A program made the translations under genes and the position numbers. This document shows positions 1 to 8,631 of a stretch of DNA of 18,274 bases, one piece after another; within the stretch, counting starts at the first letter, position 1; each line of letters begins with the position of its first letter. Source of the DNA: an uncultured Elusimicrobia bacterium (GTDB lineage Bacteria > Elusimicrobiota > Endomicrobiia > Endomicrobiales > Endomicrobiaceae); NCBI GenBank assembly GCA_947168325.1, contig CAMVLN010000013.1, positions 1-18,274 on the forward strand, written 5' to 3'. The notes under the pieces were generated by a model. That model was not told the origin of the DNA. It ran no database searches and worked only from the letters and a program-made list of their open reading frames with translations.

Positions 1-231
1 ATTATTTTCTTCATCTTTTCTTTTTGTATTAATATTGCTTCTATGAGTCCCTTTTGCACTTTCATTTCCATAATTTATTCCAAGTTCTTTGCTCCTATTA
101 CTTAATTCTCTTCTTCCAGAAATTCTAGCACTGCTTTCACTGTAACTATTTTCATACGCTTTATCTTTATCGTCATTTATTTCTTCATTATTCTTTTTAA
201 TTGAATCTAAATTGATTTTTAAGGGATTCAT
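1..231 (-). CDS. Unknown protein, N-terminal 77 residues, runs off left edge
   Basis: An ATG at 231 opens a frame on the minus strand that has no stop down to base 1, giving 77 codons of a gene whose remainder lies outside the window. It starts 7 nt after the hsdR stop, so it is very probably the fifth gene of the restriction operon. The upstream SD is weak (AAAGAAA). The visible part is hydrophilic and rich in Ser, Asn, Lys, Glu and Arg (for example SESSARISGRRELSNRSKEL). It has no membrane segment and no motif I recognise, and it looks like a disordered or charged N-terminal extension. Arginine/serine/glycine-rich leaders of this style occur in several mobile-element proteins, but nothing here allows a functional call. 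Confidence 0.6.
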   Translation of the reverse strand, partial: MNPLKINLDSIKKNNEEINDDKDKAYENSYSESSARISGRRELSNRSKELGINYGNESAKGTHRSNINTKRKDEENN

Positions 232-238
232 ATTTTCT

Positions 239-2932
239 TTATTCTACAGTTGCATCAATTGATTTTTGAATTTTTACAATAATCTCTTTATCTTTCATAT
301 TTTCATTATAATATTTCTTAATGAGCATTAAAATATAATCTATATTTATTTCTACCTGCTTTATAAGTTCTATTTCAAATATAATATCATCATTTATGTT
401 TTCTTTTTTCTGTTTATTCTTGTTTCTAAATTCATTATATAAATCTATATATATACTATGATAATCTTGAAAATCTCTTTGAGATAAAATTTCATTACCT
501 TCAAACTCATCAAAAGCAGAAAGAATATTTTTTAATCTTAATATTACATTGTAAAGTTTTATAAAATCTTTTTTAGCTTTTTCGCTTTCAATAACAGGAC
601 AGTTTACAGGAAATTTTTCCTGCAATTGTTTTATGTAATCTACATAACCAAGAATATTTTCTTTATCTTCTTTGTAACCGTAATAATATTCTTTATAAGT
701 CTTTAATAAAACTATACCTTTCGCATCTTTATTACCGAACAACGATATACTTTCATTTGTTGCTTTTTCTAAATTTCTAAAACAAACGATATTTCCAAAT
801 GTTTTTACTGAATTTAAAATTCTGTTAGTTCTTGAATATGCTTGTAATAAACCATGTAATCTTAAGTTTTTATCTACCCATAAAGTGTTAAGTGTAGTTG
901 CATCAAATCCAGTTAAAAACATATTTACTACTAACAATAAATCTATTTCCCTGTTTTTAGTTTTTAAAGAAACATCCTTATAATAATTTTGAAATTTTTC
1001 ACTTGTAGTATCAAAATTAGTTTGAAACATTTCATTGTAATTTGATATTGCTTTATCTAAAAAATCTCTAGAATTTTCATCTAAACCGTCAGTACTTTCA
1101 GAATTTTCTTCTTCATCTTCATTTTGACAAAAGCTATATATCAATGCAATCTTTAACCTTTTATCTTTCGGTAGAACAGACATTTGTTTTTCAAACTCTT
1201 TATAATACAAAATAGATTCTTGAATAGAATCAGCTGCAAAAATTGAATTAAACCCCAACAATCTTCTATCTTTTAATTTGTAGTATGTGTTTCGTATGGT
1301 TTTTTGATTAAAATGTTCCAAAATATAACTTACAATTTTTGATATTCTTTCCGGTGCCGTTAATGCTTTTTTTCTATCTATATCACTAACTTGTTTGTCG
1401 GGATTATCAAAGTCTTGTTTCATTGTTTTTATATAATCAACTCTAAAAGGTAAAACATTTTTATCCCTAATAGCATCAACTATTGTATATGTATGCAAAT
1501 TTTGTCCGAATGTTTGTTCTGTAGTTTGTAAATTATATTTTCCACCGGCATTTTGTGCAAAAATAGGTGTTCCGGTAAAACCAAAAATATTATATTTTTT
1601 AAAAGTTTTTATAATAAGTTTGTGCATACTACCAAACTGACTTCTATGACACTCATCGAATATAATAACAACTCTTTTATTATAAATATCGTGTTGTTTG
1701 TTTTTCTTAACGGAAACAGTTAATTTTTGTATTGTTGTAATAATAATTTTATTTTTTGAATCTTTATCTTCTAACTGTTTTTGTAAAATAGCTGTGCTTT
1801 TATTACTATTTGCTGCACCTTTTTGAAATTTGTCGTATTCCTTCATTGTTTGATAATCTAAATCTTTTCTATCAACAACAAATAAAACTTTATCTATATA
1901 AGGTAACTTTGTTGCAAGTTGTGCAACTTTAAAAGATGTTAATGTTTTTCCGCTACCTGTTGTGTGCCAAACATAACCACCACCATCAACACTACCATAT
2001 TGTTTGTAATTATCTGCAATTTTTATTTTTGATAATATTCGTTCCGTTGCAACAATTTGGTATGGTCGCATAACCAAAAGCAAACTTTCTGATGTAAAAA
2101 CACAATATCTTGTTAAAATATTTAGTATTGTATGTTTAGCAAAAAATGTTTTTGCAAAGTCCATTAAGTCCGCAATAGGTGTATTGTTTGAATCTGCCCA
2201 CCACGAAGTAAATTCAAAACTATTGCTTGTTCTTTTACCTTTTTTTACAGAACTGCTATTGTTTTCTTTTATACTTGAAAGTCTTGTTGTATTACTATAA
2301 TATTTTGTAAATGTTCCGTTAGAAATAACAAAAACTTGTATATATTCAAATAAACCACTGCCAGCCCAAAAACTTTCATTTTGATACCTTTTTATTTGAT
2401 TAAATGCTTCTTTTATATTTACCCCTCTTCTTTTTAACTCTACATGAACAAGCGGTAAACCGTTAACCAATATTGTTACATCATATCTGTTTTTTCTTTT
2501 ACCTTCATCCGTTGAATATTGATTTATTACCTGTAAGGTATTATTATGAATGTCTAGTTTATCTATTAAATAGATATTTTTAAATGTTCCGTCATCCCTG
2601 TTTAATATTTTTATATAGTCTTCTTGAATAGTTCTTGTTTTATCTTCTATATTTGCGGTTTTGTTAGCAATATGTGTTTTAAAAAATTGTTTCCATTCAT
2701 TATCAGAAAATTTTATATTATTTAATTTCTCTAATTGAATTTTTAAATTTTTTATTAAATCTTGTTCTATATGAATATCTAAATACTGATATGCTTGAGA
2801 TTTTAACTGGTTAATCAATTCATGTTCTAGTTGTTGTTCTGTTTGATAGTTTGTAGATTTTTTATAGTCTGCAATATATTCCGAAACTACGGTACTTTCA
2901 TTATTTTGGGATACTAAAGCATATTTAACCAT
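239..2932 (-). CDS. hsdR: Type I restriction enzyme, R (restriction/translocase) subunit, type IC-like
   Basis: This is the endonuclease and ATP-driven DNA translocase subunit of a type I restriction complex (R2M2S). It has 897 residues, slightly short for a family usually near 1000. The N-terminal PD-(D/E)XK nuclease shows D151 (RYDVTIL), E165 and K167 (ELKRRG) and a QxxxY motif at Q179/Y183. From memory these are the same residue numbers as in EcoR124I, supporting type IC membership. Superfamily 2 helicase motifs follow: Walker A HTTGSGKT near 323-330, DECH at 426-429, TGTP at 453-456, then the second RecA lobe with TGFDAT near 674-679 and QAYSRTNR near 697-704. The C-terminal 190 residues are helical and lysine/glutamate-rich, as expected for the assembly region. 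The ATG lies 1 nt beyond the hsdS stop, with AAGGA about 7 nt upstream of it. The frame is intact with all visible catalytic residues present, so it is probably active. Confidence 0.96.
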   Translation of the reverse strand: MVKYALVSQNNESTVVSEYIADYKKSTNYQTEQQLEHELINQLKSQAYQYLDIHIEQDLIKNLKIQLEKLNNIKFSDNEWKQFFKTHIANKTANIEDKTRTIQEDYIKILNRDDGTFKNIYLIDKLDIHNNTLQVINQYSTDEGKRKNRYDVTILVNGLPLVHVELKRRGVNIKEAFNQIKRYQNESFWAGSGLFEYIQVFVISNGTFTKYYSNTTRLSSIKENNSSSVKKGKRTSNSFEFTSWWADSNNTPIADLMDFAKTFFAKHTILNILTRYCVFTSESLLLVMRPYQIVATERILSKIKIADNYKQYGSVDGGGYVWHTTGSGKTLTSFKVAQLATKLPYIDKVLFVVDRKDLDYQTMKEYDKFQKGAANSNKSTAILQKQLEDKDSKNKIIITTIQKLTVSVKKNKQHDIYNKRVVIIFDECHRSQFGSMHKLIIKTFKKYNIFGFTGTPIFAQNAGGKYNLQTTEQTFGQNLHTYTIVDAIRDKNVLPFRVDYIKTMKQDFDNPDKQVSDIDRKKALTAPERISKIVSYILEHFNQKTIRNTYYKLKDRRLLGFNSIFAADSIQESILYYKEFEKQMSVLPKDKRLKIALIYSFCQNEDEEENSESTDGLDENSRDFLDKAISNYNEMFQTNFDTTSEKFQNYYKDVSLKTKNREIDLLLVVNMFLTGFDATTLNTLWVDKNLRLHGLLQAYSRTNRILNSVKTFGNIVCFRNLEKATNESISLFGNKDAKGIVLLKTYKEYYYGYKEDKENILGYVDYIKQLQEKFPVNCPVIESEKAKKDFIKLYNVILRLKNILSAFDEFEGNEILSQRDFQDYHSIYIDLYNEFRNKNKQKKENINDDIIFEIELIKQVEINIDYILMLIKKYYNENMKDKEIIVKIQKSIDATVE

Positions 2933-2933
2933 T

Positions 2934-4196
2934 TTAATCCTTTATATTTTTGAAATTTAAAAGTTTATTTCTATAGTATTCGTATCTTTGATGATGCATT
3001 TCTATTTCTGCAGGTAAACCTTCTGTTATATCGTTTACCAATTTATCAAAATTATCAAGAATTTTAACTATTCTTTCCTGTTCTTCTATCGGCGGAATAG
3101 GAATAAGCAAATCTTCAAGTTTTTTTGGAGAAACTTCAATAACTTTTGTTCCATGTGCAATTTTAGATTTTTGTTTTAAAAATTTTTGAGTATGAAAGTA
3201 ATAGGATATATATTTTGGATTTTGATTATGTTTAAAAATTGCGGTATGTCCGCCAGTTACAATTTCTTTATTCCCTATCCAAGCAACACTTTTACAGACA
3301 TCTTCAATATTTTCACTTGTTATTGTTATAATAACATCACCTTTATTAACTTTTTTTAATTTTTCTGCTAAATTTTTCTTAACAAAAGAAATTGTTTTAT
3401 CTGCAAAAATACCATAGTGAGTATAAATTTGTCCATAATGAATACACGGAACACCATCTTCTACAAAATCACTTTTTTGCAAACCAGTTCCTCTTGTTAA
3501 AGATCCTATTTCGGATAATTTCTTAAACTTTACAATTGTATCGTTTTTATCAAAATCAAATAATTTATCTCTATAATATTCATATTGTTGTTTTCTTGCT
3601 TCTAGCTCTGCTTCTAGCTCTGCTTCTAGCTCTGCTTCTAGCTCTGTGAAATTGTCCAAAATACGGACAATTTCTCTTTGCACCTCTAAAGGTGGCAAAG
3701 GAATTAAAATACTTGATAAGAAATCTTTTCTTAATCCCTTTAATGTACTACCTACGGATTTGCTATAAAATATATCTTGTATTTGTTGAGATTGTAATAT
3801 GTATAATAAAAATTTTGATAACAAAATTTCTTTTCTTGGCTTTAATAATAAAACACTTTCACTGCAGTTCCAATTACTTGTATCGATATCAACAAGTGCA
3901 ACCTTTCCTATTGTTCCAATACCAGATAACAGAACATCTCCTTTCTCTAATTTTGAACGATTTTGGATTATATTAACAGCTTCTTTAGTAATTCTATCTG
4001 TTTTGTTGCTAAATTTTATTTTTCCAGAAGTTATTTCCTTTACAGTAACATAATAGCAATCGGCATTTATATCATTTAATTTAAAATTTCTTCTTGGATT
4101 TAACCCCGTATTAATAGAATAAACAATTTCATTTAATTGTTTAAATTTCACACCATTAGGACAATATTTGTTAATTAATTTTTCTATTTTATTCAT
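2934..4196 (-). CDS. hsdS: Type I restriction-modification specificity subunit
   Basis: This subunit recognises the bipartite DNA target for the HsdM/HsdR complex. Its 420 residues have the usual duplicated layout: target-recognition domain 1 (about 1-165), central conserved helix (165-212), target-recognition domain 2 (about 215-365) and distal conserved helix (365-415). The two conserved regions are clear internal repeats: IPLPPLEVQREIVRILDNF against IPIPPIEEQERIVKILDNF, and QYEYYRDKL against RYEYYRNKL, each separated by 20 residues. The central helix contains ELEA four times in tandem (185-200), at the place where EcoR124-type enzymes carry TAEL repeats that set the spacer between half-sites. 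Its start overlaps the stop of the upstream DUF1016 gene by 8 nt, implying translational coupling, and hsdR follows after 1 nt. The two recognition domains differ from each other, so the target should be asymmetric. The actual sequence recognised cannot be read from here. Confidence 0.94.
   Translation of the reverse strand: MNKIEKLINKYCPNGVKFKQLNEIVYSINTGLNPRRNFKLNDINADCYYVTVKEITSGKIKFSNKTDRITKEAVNIIQNRSKLEKGDVLLSGIGTIGKVALVDIDTSNWNCSESVLLLKPRKEILLSKFLLYILQSQQIQDIFYSKSVGSTLKGLRKDFLSSILIPLPPLEVQREIVRILDNFTELEAELEAELEAELEARKQQYEYYRDKLFDFDKNDTIVKFKKLSEIGSLTRGTGLQKSDFVEDGVPCIHYGQIYTHYGIFADKTISFVKKNLAEKLKKVNKGDVIITITSENIEDVCKSVAWIGNKEIVTGGHTAIFKHNQNPKYISYYFHTQKFLKQKSKIAHGTKVIEVSPKKLEDLLIPIPPIEEQERIVKILDNFDKLVNDITEGLPAEIEMHHQRYEYYRNKLLNFKNIKD
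3598..3645. repeat. Four perfect tandem copies of a 12-bp repeat inside hsdS
   Basis: The unit GCTTCTAGCTCT (plus strand) occurs four times with no mismatch. On the coding strand each unit reads GAG CTA GAA GCA, encoding ELEA. Because 12 is a multiple of 3, gain or loss of a unit keeps the frame and adds or removes four residues from the helix joining the two recognition domains. In EcoR124I/EcoR124II (known case, TAEL x2 or x3) one unit changes the target spacer by 1 bp. Perfect DNA identity rather than only protein identity is consistent with recent slippage or unequal crossing-over. Confidence 0.95.
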
Positions 4197-5199
4197 TTTC
4201 TATTATACTTTCCAATTGTTTTTTTGTAGGCATAATTTTCTTAAATTTATATTCAGAAACACCTATAGGTTTATGAACATCACTTAAAGAATACTCTACA
4301 ACAACATTATCTTTACTTTTACATAGCAATAAACCTATCGTGGGATTATCTCCCTTTTTCCTTAACTGATGGTCTATAGCTGTAACATAAAAATTTAATT
4401 TACCTGCAAATTCAGGTTCAAATTTTGTTGTTTTTAATTCTATTACTACATAACAATGCAATTCTATATTATAAAATAATAAATCTATATAAAAATCTTC
4501 AGTTGATACTGTAATATGATATTGTCTTCCTATAAAAGAAAAACCTGTACCTAACTCTAACAAAAATTTTGTTATATTTTTTATAAGTTGATTTTCAAGG
4601 TTTTTCTCTTCCACTTCTTTTCTTATATTCAAAAAATCAAAAATGTAAGGGTCTTTAAATGTTTGTTGTGCTAATTTAGAATGTGGTTTTGGTAAAACCT
4701 TTTTGAAGTTTGTTATTGATTTTCCTTGCCTTTTATATAAACCGGTTTCTATTTGATGAACTAATATAACTCTGCTCCAACTATATTCAATCGTTTTGCT
4801 TATATAAAACAAAGCTTCTTCTATTTTTTTGCATTTTGTTACAATTACTAAATTGTGGCCCCAAGGAATGCTTTTTAATTGGGCAACAGCTTGTTGCCCA
4901 ATTTGATTATCATTATAAAACTTATACCATTGGCGAATATATTTTAAATTTCTAACAGAAAAACCTTTCATATTAGGAAATTCTTTTAACAAATCTTTGC
5001 TGAAATTAAATAAAAATTTTTCACCCCAATTATATTCTTTTTGTTTTTCTACAATTTCCTTTCCGATATTCCAATATAATGTTAATAATTCACTGTTAAC
5101 AAAAGTTATAGTTTTTATTTGCATATAATATATTTGTTTTTTTATTTGTTCTAACCAAGAATAATATTCTTTATTTAGCTTTGTTTTTAAATTATTCAT
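4189..5199 (-). CDS. DUF1016/YhcG-family PD-(D/E)XK nuclease embedded in the hsd operon
   Basis: This belongs to the DUF1016 (YhcG) family, which pairs an N-terminal DUF1016_N helical domain with a C-terminal PD-(D/E)XK nuclease fold. The N-terminal signature is visible (VNSELLTLYWNIGKEI and GFSVRNLKYIRQWYKFY). The C-terminal catalytic set is D239 (YIDLLFYN), E254 and K256 (VVIELKTT), counted from the start chosen here. I chose ATG 5199 (336 residues) over the in-frame ATG at 5235 because AAGGA lies 8 nt upstream of 5199 and the DUF1016 domain begins just after it. The 5235 start would overlap hsdM by 20 nt and shows no clear SD. The gene sits 16 nt after hsdM and overlaps hsdS by 8 nt. Family members are often found in or near restriction loci and their role there is not established. 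An accessory DNA-cutting effector or subunit is a reasonable inference. Confidence 0.9.
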   Translation of the reverse strand: MNNLKTKLNKEYYSWLEQIKKQIYYMQIKTITFVNSELLTLYWNIGKEIVEKQKEYNWGEKFLFNFSKDLLKEFPNMKGFSVRNLKYIRQWYKFYNDNQIGQQAVAQLKSIPWGHNLVIVTKCKKIEEALFYISKTIEYSWSRVILVHQIETGLYKRQGKSITNFKKVLPKPHSKLAQQTFKDPYIFDFLNIRKEVEEKNLENQLIKNITKFLLELGTGFSFIGRQYHITVSTEDFYIDLLFYNIELHCYVVIELKTTKFEPEFAGKLNFYVTAIDHQLRKKGDNPTIGLLLCKSKDNVVVEYSLSDVHKPIGVSEYKFKKIMPTKKQLESIIENE

Positions 5200-5215
5200 G
5201 AATTTATTCCTTATA

Positions 5216-6766
5216 TTATTTTTCCAATTCTTCAATAATTTTATCTATTTCTTTTCTTAAAACATCTTGTTTTTTTACTATATCTTTTATTTTTGCATTA
5301 AGAACTTTTATATCTATTTTTTCTTTTGTGTCTTTCTTTTCTATATAACTAGAAACCGCAATATTATATTCATTTTCTGCAATATTGGAATTTTTTATAA
5401 GCTGTGTGAAATATTTTTTGTTTTTCCTTTCTTTATATGCATTTAAAATTGTTTCTATATTTTTATCCGTTAGTTTATTTTTATTTCCCGAATGTATAAA
5501 CTCATTATTTGCATCTATAAATAGAACATTGTTGTCAGTTTTACTCTTTTTTAAAACTAATATACAAGTTGCTATTGATGTTCCAAAAAATAAATTTGCA
5601 GGTAATTGAATAACAGTATCTATATAATTATTATCTATTAAATATTGCCTTATTTTTTGTTCTGCTCCACCTCTATATAATACTCCTGGAAATTCAACAA
5701 TAGCAGCTGTTCCCGAAGGAGAAAGCCAAGATAACATGTGCATTGTAAATGCTAAATCGGCAAAACTTTTAGGTGCAAGTATTCCAGCAGGAGAAAATCT
5801 TGGATCGTTTATAAGTAATGGATTATCATTTCCTGCCCACTTAATTGAATACGGTGGATTAGATACGATTGCATCAAAAGGTTCATCATCCCAATGTTTA
5901 GGGTCAAGTAAAGTATCACCTAATGCTATATCAAACTTTTCATAATTTATATCGTGCAAAAACATATTGATTCTGCAAAGATTATAAGTTGTAATATTTG
6001 TTTCCTGCCCATAAAAACCTTGTTTTACTTTATCTTTTCCTAAAACTTTTGCAAATTTTAACAACAACGAACCGGAACCACAAGCTGGATCATAAACTTT
6101 GTTTACTGAAGTCTTTCCTACAACAGTAATTTTCGCAAGAAGTTCTGATACTTCTTGTGGAGTAAAAAATTCTCCACCGGACTTTCCTGCTTTACTTGCA
6201 TACATTGTCATTAAAAATTCGTAAGCATCACCGAAAGCATCTATTGTATTATCTGTGAAATTTCCTAAATTTAATTCGTTTATTGAGTTTAATATTTTAA
6301 CAAGTCGTTGATTTCTTTTTTCAACAGTATCACCTAATTTATTACTATTAACATCTATATCATCAAACAAACCTTTAAAGTCGGATTCACTTTGGGTTCC
6401 TATTGCAGAATTTTCTATATTCTTAAATATTTTGCTTAATGTTTCATTTAGTTTGTTGTCTTTTTCTGCTTTTTTAACAACATTTTCAAACAGTTCTGAT
6501 GGCAAAATATAAAAACCTTTATAATTTATTATTTCTTCTTTACCGTATTCAGCTTGTTTATCTAAAAGTTTAGCATAATTAAAATCTTTATTATTTTTCT
6601 GTTCCAAAGAATTTATAAAGGATGTAAGATTTTCTGAAATAAACCTGTAAAACAACATACCTAATACATAGGACTTAAAATCCCAACCGTCAACACTACC
6701 TCTTAAATCTTCTGCTATTTTCCAAATAATTCTATGAAGTTCTGCTCTTTCCTGTTCCTTTGTCAT
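5216..6766 (-). CDS. hsdM: Type I restriction-modification DNA adenine methyltransferase subunit
   Basis: This is the N6-adenine methyltransferase subunit that, with HsdS, protects host DNA by methylating the recognition site. Its 516 residues are full length for the type IC family. The N-terminal HsdM_N helical domain is recognisable (LHRIIWKIAEDLRGSVDGWDFKSY region, 10-45). The methylase core has GGEFFTPQEVSELL near 197-210, the SAM-binding motif DPACGSG at 226-232 and the catalytic NPPY at 303-306. The last 60 residues are lysine/glutamate-rich and probably form the helix that docks on HsdS. It is the first gene of the operon. Its start at 6766 has AAGGAG about 11 nt upstream, and the promoter must lie in the 313-nt divergent gap with guaA. 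The frame is intact and nothing suggests loss of activity. Confidence 0.96.
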   Translation of the reverse strand: MTKEQERAELHRIIWKIAEDLRGSVDGWDFKSYVLGMLFYRFISENLTSFINSLEQKNNKDFNYAKLLDKQAEYGKEEIINYKGFYILPSELFENVVKKAEKDNKLNETLSKIFKNIENSAIGTQSESDFKGLFDDIDVNSNKLGDTVEKRNQRLVKILNSINELNLGNFTDNTIDAFGDAYEFLMTMYASKAGKSGGEFFTPQEVSELLAKITVVGKTSVNKVYDPACGSGSLLLKFAKVLGKDKVKQGFYGQETNITTYNLCRINMFLHDINYEKFDIALGDTLLDPKHWDDEPFDAIVSNPPYSIKWAGNDNPLLINDPRFSPAGILAPKSFADLAFTMHMLSWLSPSGTAAIVEFPGVLYRGGAEQKIRQYLIDNNYIDTVIQLPANLFFGTSIATCILVLKKSKTDNNVLFIDANNEFIHSGNKNKLTDKNIETILNAYKERKNKKYFTQLIKNSNIAENEYNIAVSSYIEKKDTKEKIDIKVLNAKIKDIVKKQDVLRKEIDKIIEELEK

Positions 6767-7079
6767 AATATTTCTTGCTCCTTTATAGGTTAGTGTTCTA
6801 TTACATTATTTACAACTTCTTATTGGGATGTATATTTTATTTATTCACTACATATAAATTATTCTTTAAATAATATTTTTTATTCTATCAAATATAACTA
6901 ACAAGTTAAAGAAAAATATATCATTTAAGTGGAAAAATTAAAATTGTTTTATTTACTGTTTGTTTTTATATTATTAAACACAAATTCGCTAATTATTTAA
7001 TTTAAATATATGTAAAGTTTTTTTATTTTAGTATAATCCTTTAGTATTAAAATTCTAAACAAATAAATGGAGTTGTTAT
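6767..7079. other. Divergent intergenic region between hsdM and guaA
   Basis: These 313 nt are extremely AT-rich and contain no open frame with a credible start. They must hold the hsd promoter (minus) and the guaA promoter (plus). On the plus strand a perfect TATAAT sits 43 nt before the guaA start. On the minus strand AT-rich -10-like sequences are too numerous to choose among. I saw no riboswitch-like structured block: the region has almost no G/C-containing helices, which argues against a purine riboswitch upstream of guaA. Confidence 0.7.
7032..7037 (+). promoter_or_regulatory. Candidate -10 element of the guaA promoter (TATAAT)
   Basis: A perfect TATAAT lies 43 nt upstream of the guaA ATG. 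The -35 position (around 7009-7016, TATGTA/TGTAAA) matches the consensus poorly. In DNA this AT-rich a single hexamer is weak evidence, but position and match are both suitable. The guaA SD is GGAG at 7069-7072, 7 nt before the ATG. Confidence 0.4.
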
Positions 7080-8606
7080 ATGATTTTAATTTTAGATTTT
7101 GGTTCACAATATACACAAGTTATTGCTAGGAAAATTAGAGAGTTGCAAGTTTATTGTGAAATATTTCCAGGAAATAAAAAATTTGATGAAATTCAAAATT
7201 TAGATACAGTTGAAGCTATTATATTATCAGGTGGACCTGCAAGTGTATATGAAAAAGATGCTCCTAAAGCTGATTTGAAAGTTTGGCAAATGAAAGTTCC
7301 TATACTTGGTATTTGCTATGGTATGCAACTTATAGCTAAAGAATTAGGGGGAAAAGTTCAGCATTCAAAAAATAGAGAATATGGTCTTGCAGATATAGAA
7401 GTAAAAACTAAATCATTATTGTTTTTTGGTTTAAAAGCAAAAATGCCTGTATGGATGAGTCATGGTGATAAATTAACAAAATTACCTAAAGGATTTAAAG
7501 TTGTTGCAAGTTCAAAAAATTGTCATAATGCAGCAATCGTTAATGAAGAAGAAACTATTTATGGTGTTCAGTTTCATCCTGAAGTTCATCATTCACCTTT
7601 TGGGAAACAAATTATTGATAATTTTTTGTTTAAAGTTTGTAAAGTGAAAAAAGATTGGACAATGAAAAACTATATAAAAGATGAAATTTTAAGAATAAAA
7701 AAACAGGTTGGAAAAAGTAAAGTTTTATGTGCATTGTCCGGGGGTGTAGATTCTTCTGTTGCAGCAATTATGTTAAACAAAGCTATTGGTAAACAATTAT
7801 TTAGTGTATATGTCGATCATGGTTTACAAAAACTAGGTGAAACTCAAAGAGTAAAAAAGATATTTGGTAAAAAATTTGGGGAAAATTTAATAATTATAGA
7901 TGCAAAAAAATTATTTTTAAATAAGTTAAAAGGCATTACTGACCCTGAGCAAAAAAGAAAAATTATAGGACACACTTTCATAGAAGTTTTTGAAAAAGAA
8001 GCAAAAAAATTAAAAGGTATAGATTTTTTGTTACAGGGAACAATTTATCCTGATGTTATAGAAAGTGCAAAAATTGGTAAAGCGGTAACTATTAAAAGCC
8101 ATCACAATGTTGGTGGTTTACCTGAAAGAATGAAAATGAAGTTGGTTGAACCATTAAAATCTTTATTTAAAGATGAAGTTAGACAATTGGGTAGAGAATT
8201 AAAAATTCCTAACGAAATTATCGATAGGCAACCTTTTCCAGGTCCTGGCCTTGCTATTAGAACATTAGGTGAAATTACTGAAGAAAAATTAAAAATACTT
8301 AAAGAAGCTGATGCAATAGTCGATGAAGAAATAAGAAGTGCAGGATTATATGAAAAAATTTGGCAATCATTTGCAATAATACTTCCAGTTAAAACCGTAG
8401 GTGTGATGGGAGATAAAAGGACTTATGACCATGTTATAGTTATAAGAGCTGTAAATTCAGTTGATGCTATGACTGCAGATTGGGTAAAATTACCTTATGA
8501 AATTTTAGGAAAAATTTCATCTAGAATTATTAACGAAGTTAAAGGTGCAAATAGAGTTGTTTATGATATTTCACAAAAACCACCAGCAACAATTGAATGG
8601 GAATAA
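7080..8606 (+). CDS. guaA: GMP synthase (glutamine-hydrolysing)
   Basis: This cytosolic enzyme converts XMP to GMP using ATP and glutamine, the last step of guanine nucleotide synthesis. Its 508 residues cover all three expected domains. The class I glutamine amidotransferase has nucleophile C79 in GICYGMQ and the H166/E168 pair in VQFHPEVHHSPFG. The ATP pyrophosphatase P-loop is SGGVDSS at 220-226. The C-terminal dimerisation/XMP-binding domain ends in the canonical NRVVYDISQKPPATIEWE. The length matches bacterial two-domain GuaA (about 510-525). It appears to be a single-gene unit, with a 313-nt divergent gap before it and 461 nt after it. No frameshift or missing catalytic residue was seen, so this housekeeping gene is intact while several island genes nearby are not. 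Confidence 0.98.
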   Translation: MILILDFGSQYTQVIARKIRELQVYCEIFPGNKKFDEIQNLDTVEAIILSGGPASVYEKDAPKADLKVWQMKVPILGICYGMQLIAKELGGKVQHSKNREYGLADIEVKTKSLLFFGLKAKMPVWMSHGDKLTKLPKGFKVVASSKNCHNAAIVNEEETIYGVQFHPEVHHSPFGKQIIDNFLFKVCKVKKDWTMKNYIKDEILRIKKQVGKSKVLCALSGGVDSSVAAIMLNKAIGKQLFSVYVDHGLQKLGETQRVKKIFGKKFGENLIIIDAKKLFLNKLKGITDPEQKRKIIGHTFIEVFEKEAKKLKGIDFLLQGTIYPDVIESAKIGKAVTIKSHHNVGGLPERMKMKLVEPLKSLFKDEVRQLGRELKIPNEIIDRQPFPGPGLAIRTLGEITEEKLKILKEADAIVDEEIRSAGLYEKIWQSFAIILPVKTVGVMGDKRTYDHVIVIRAVNSVDAMTADWVKLPYEILGKISSRIINEVKGANRVVYDISQKPPATIEWE

Positions 8607-8609
8607 AGT

Positions 8610-8631
8610 ACATATACATGTATGTTTTTTT
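8610..8631 (+). terminator. Weak candidate terminator after guaA
   Basis: ACATA (8610-8614) pairs perfectly with TATGT (8621-8625) around a 6-nt loop, and the 3' arm runs straight into a T-run ending at 8631. The hairpin lies 3 nt after the guaA stop. The stem is only 5 bp with one G-C pair, so it is a poor intrinsic terminator by usual standards, although position and T-tract fit. Confidence 0.35.

Noticed and set aside
3692..4053. Plus-strand open frames of 84-94 codons
   Set aside because: They lie wholly inside hsdS on the opposite strand and have no SD or recognisable domain; hsdS is clearly the coding frame.
5200..5235. Upstream ATG (5235) as start of the DUF1016 gene
   Set aside because: It would overlap hsdM by 20 nt without a clear SD, whereas ATG 5199 has AAGGA at good spacing.
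5385..5945. Plus-strand open frames of 69-74 codons
   Set aside because: Antisense shadows of hsdM, without family features.
1..6766. Mobile element carrying the restriction operon
   Set aside because: No integrase, transposase, flanking direct repeat or tRNA boundary is visible; horizontal origin is plausible but unsupported inside this window.
6767..7079. Purine riboswitch upstream of guaA
   Set aside because: The region is nearly pure A/T without the G/C-containing paired helices such an aptamer needs.
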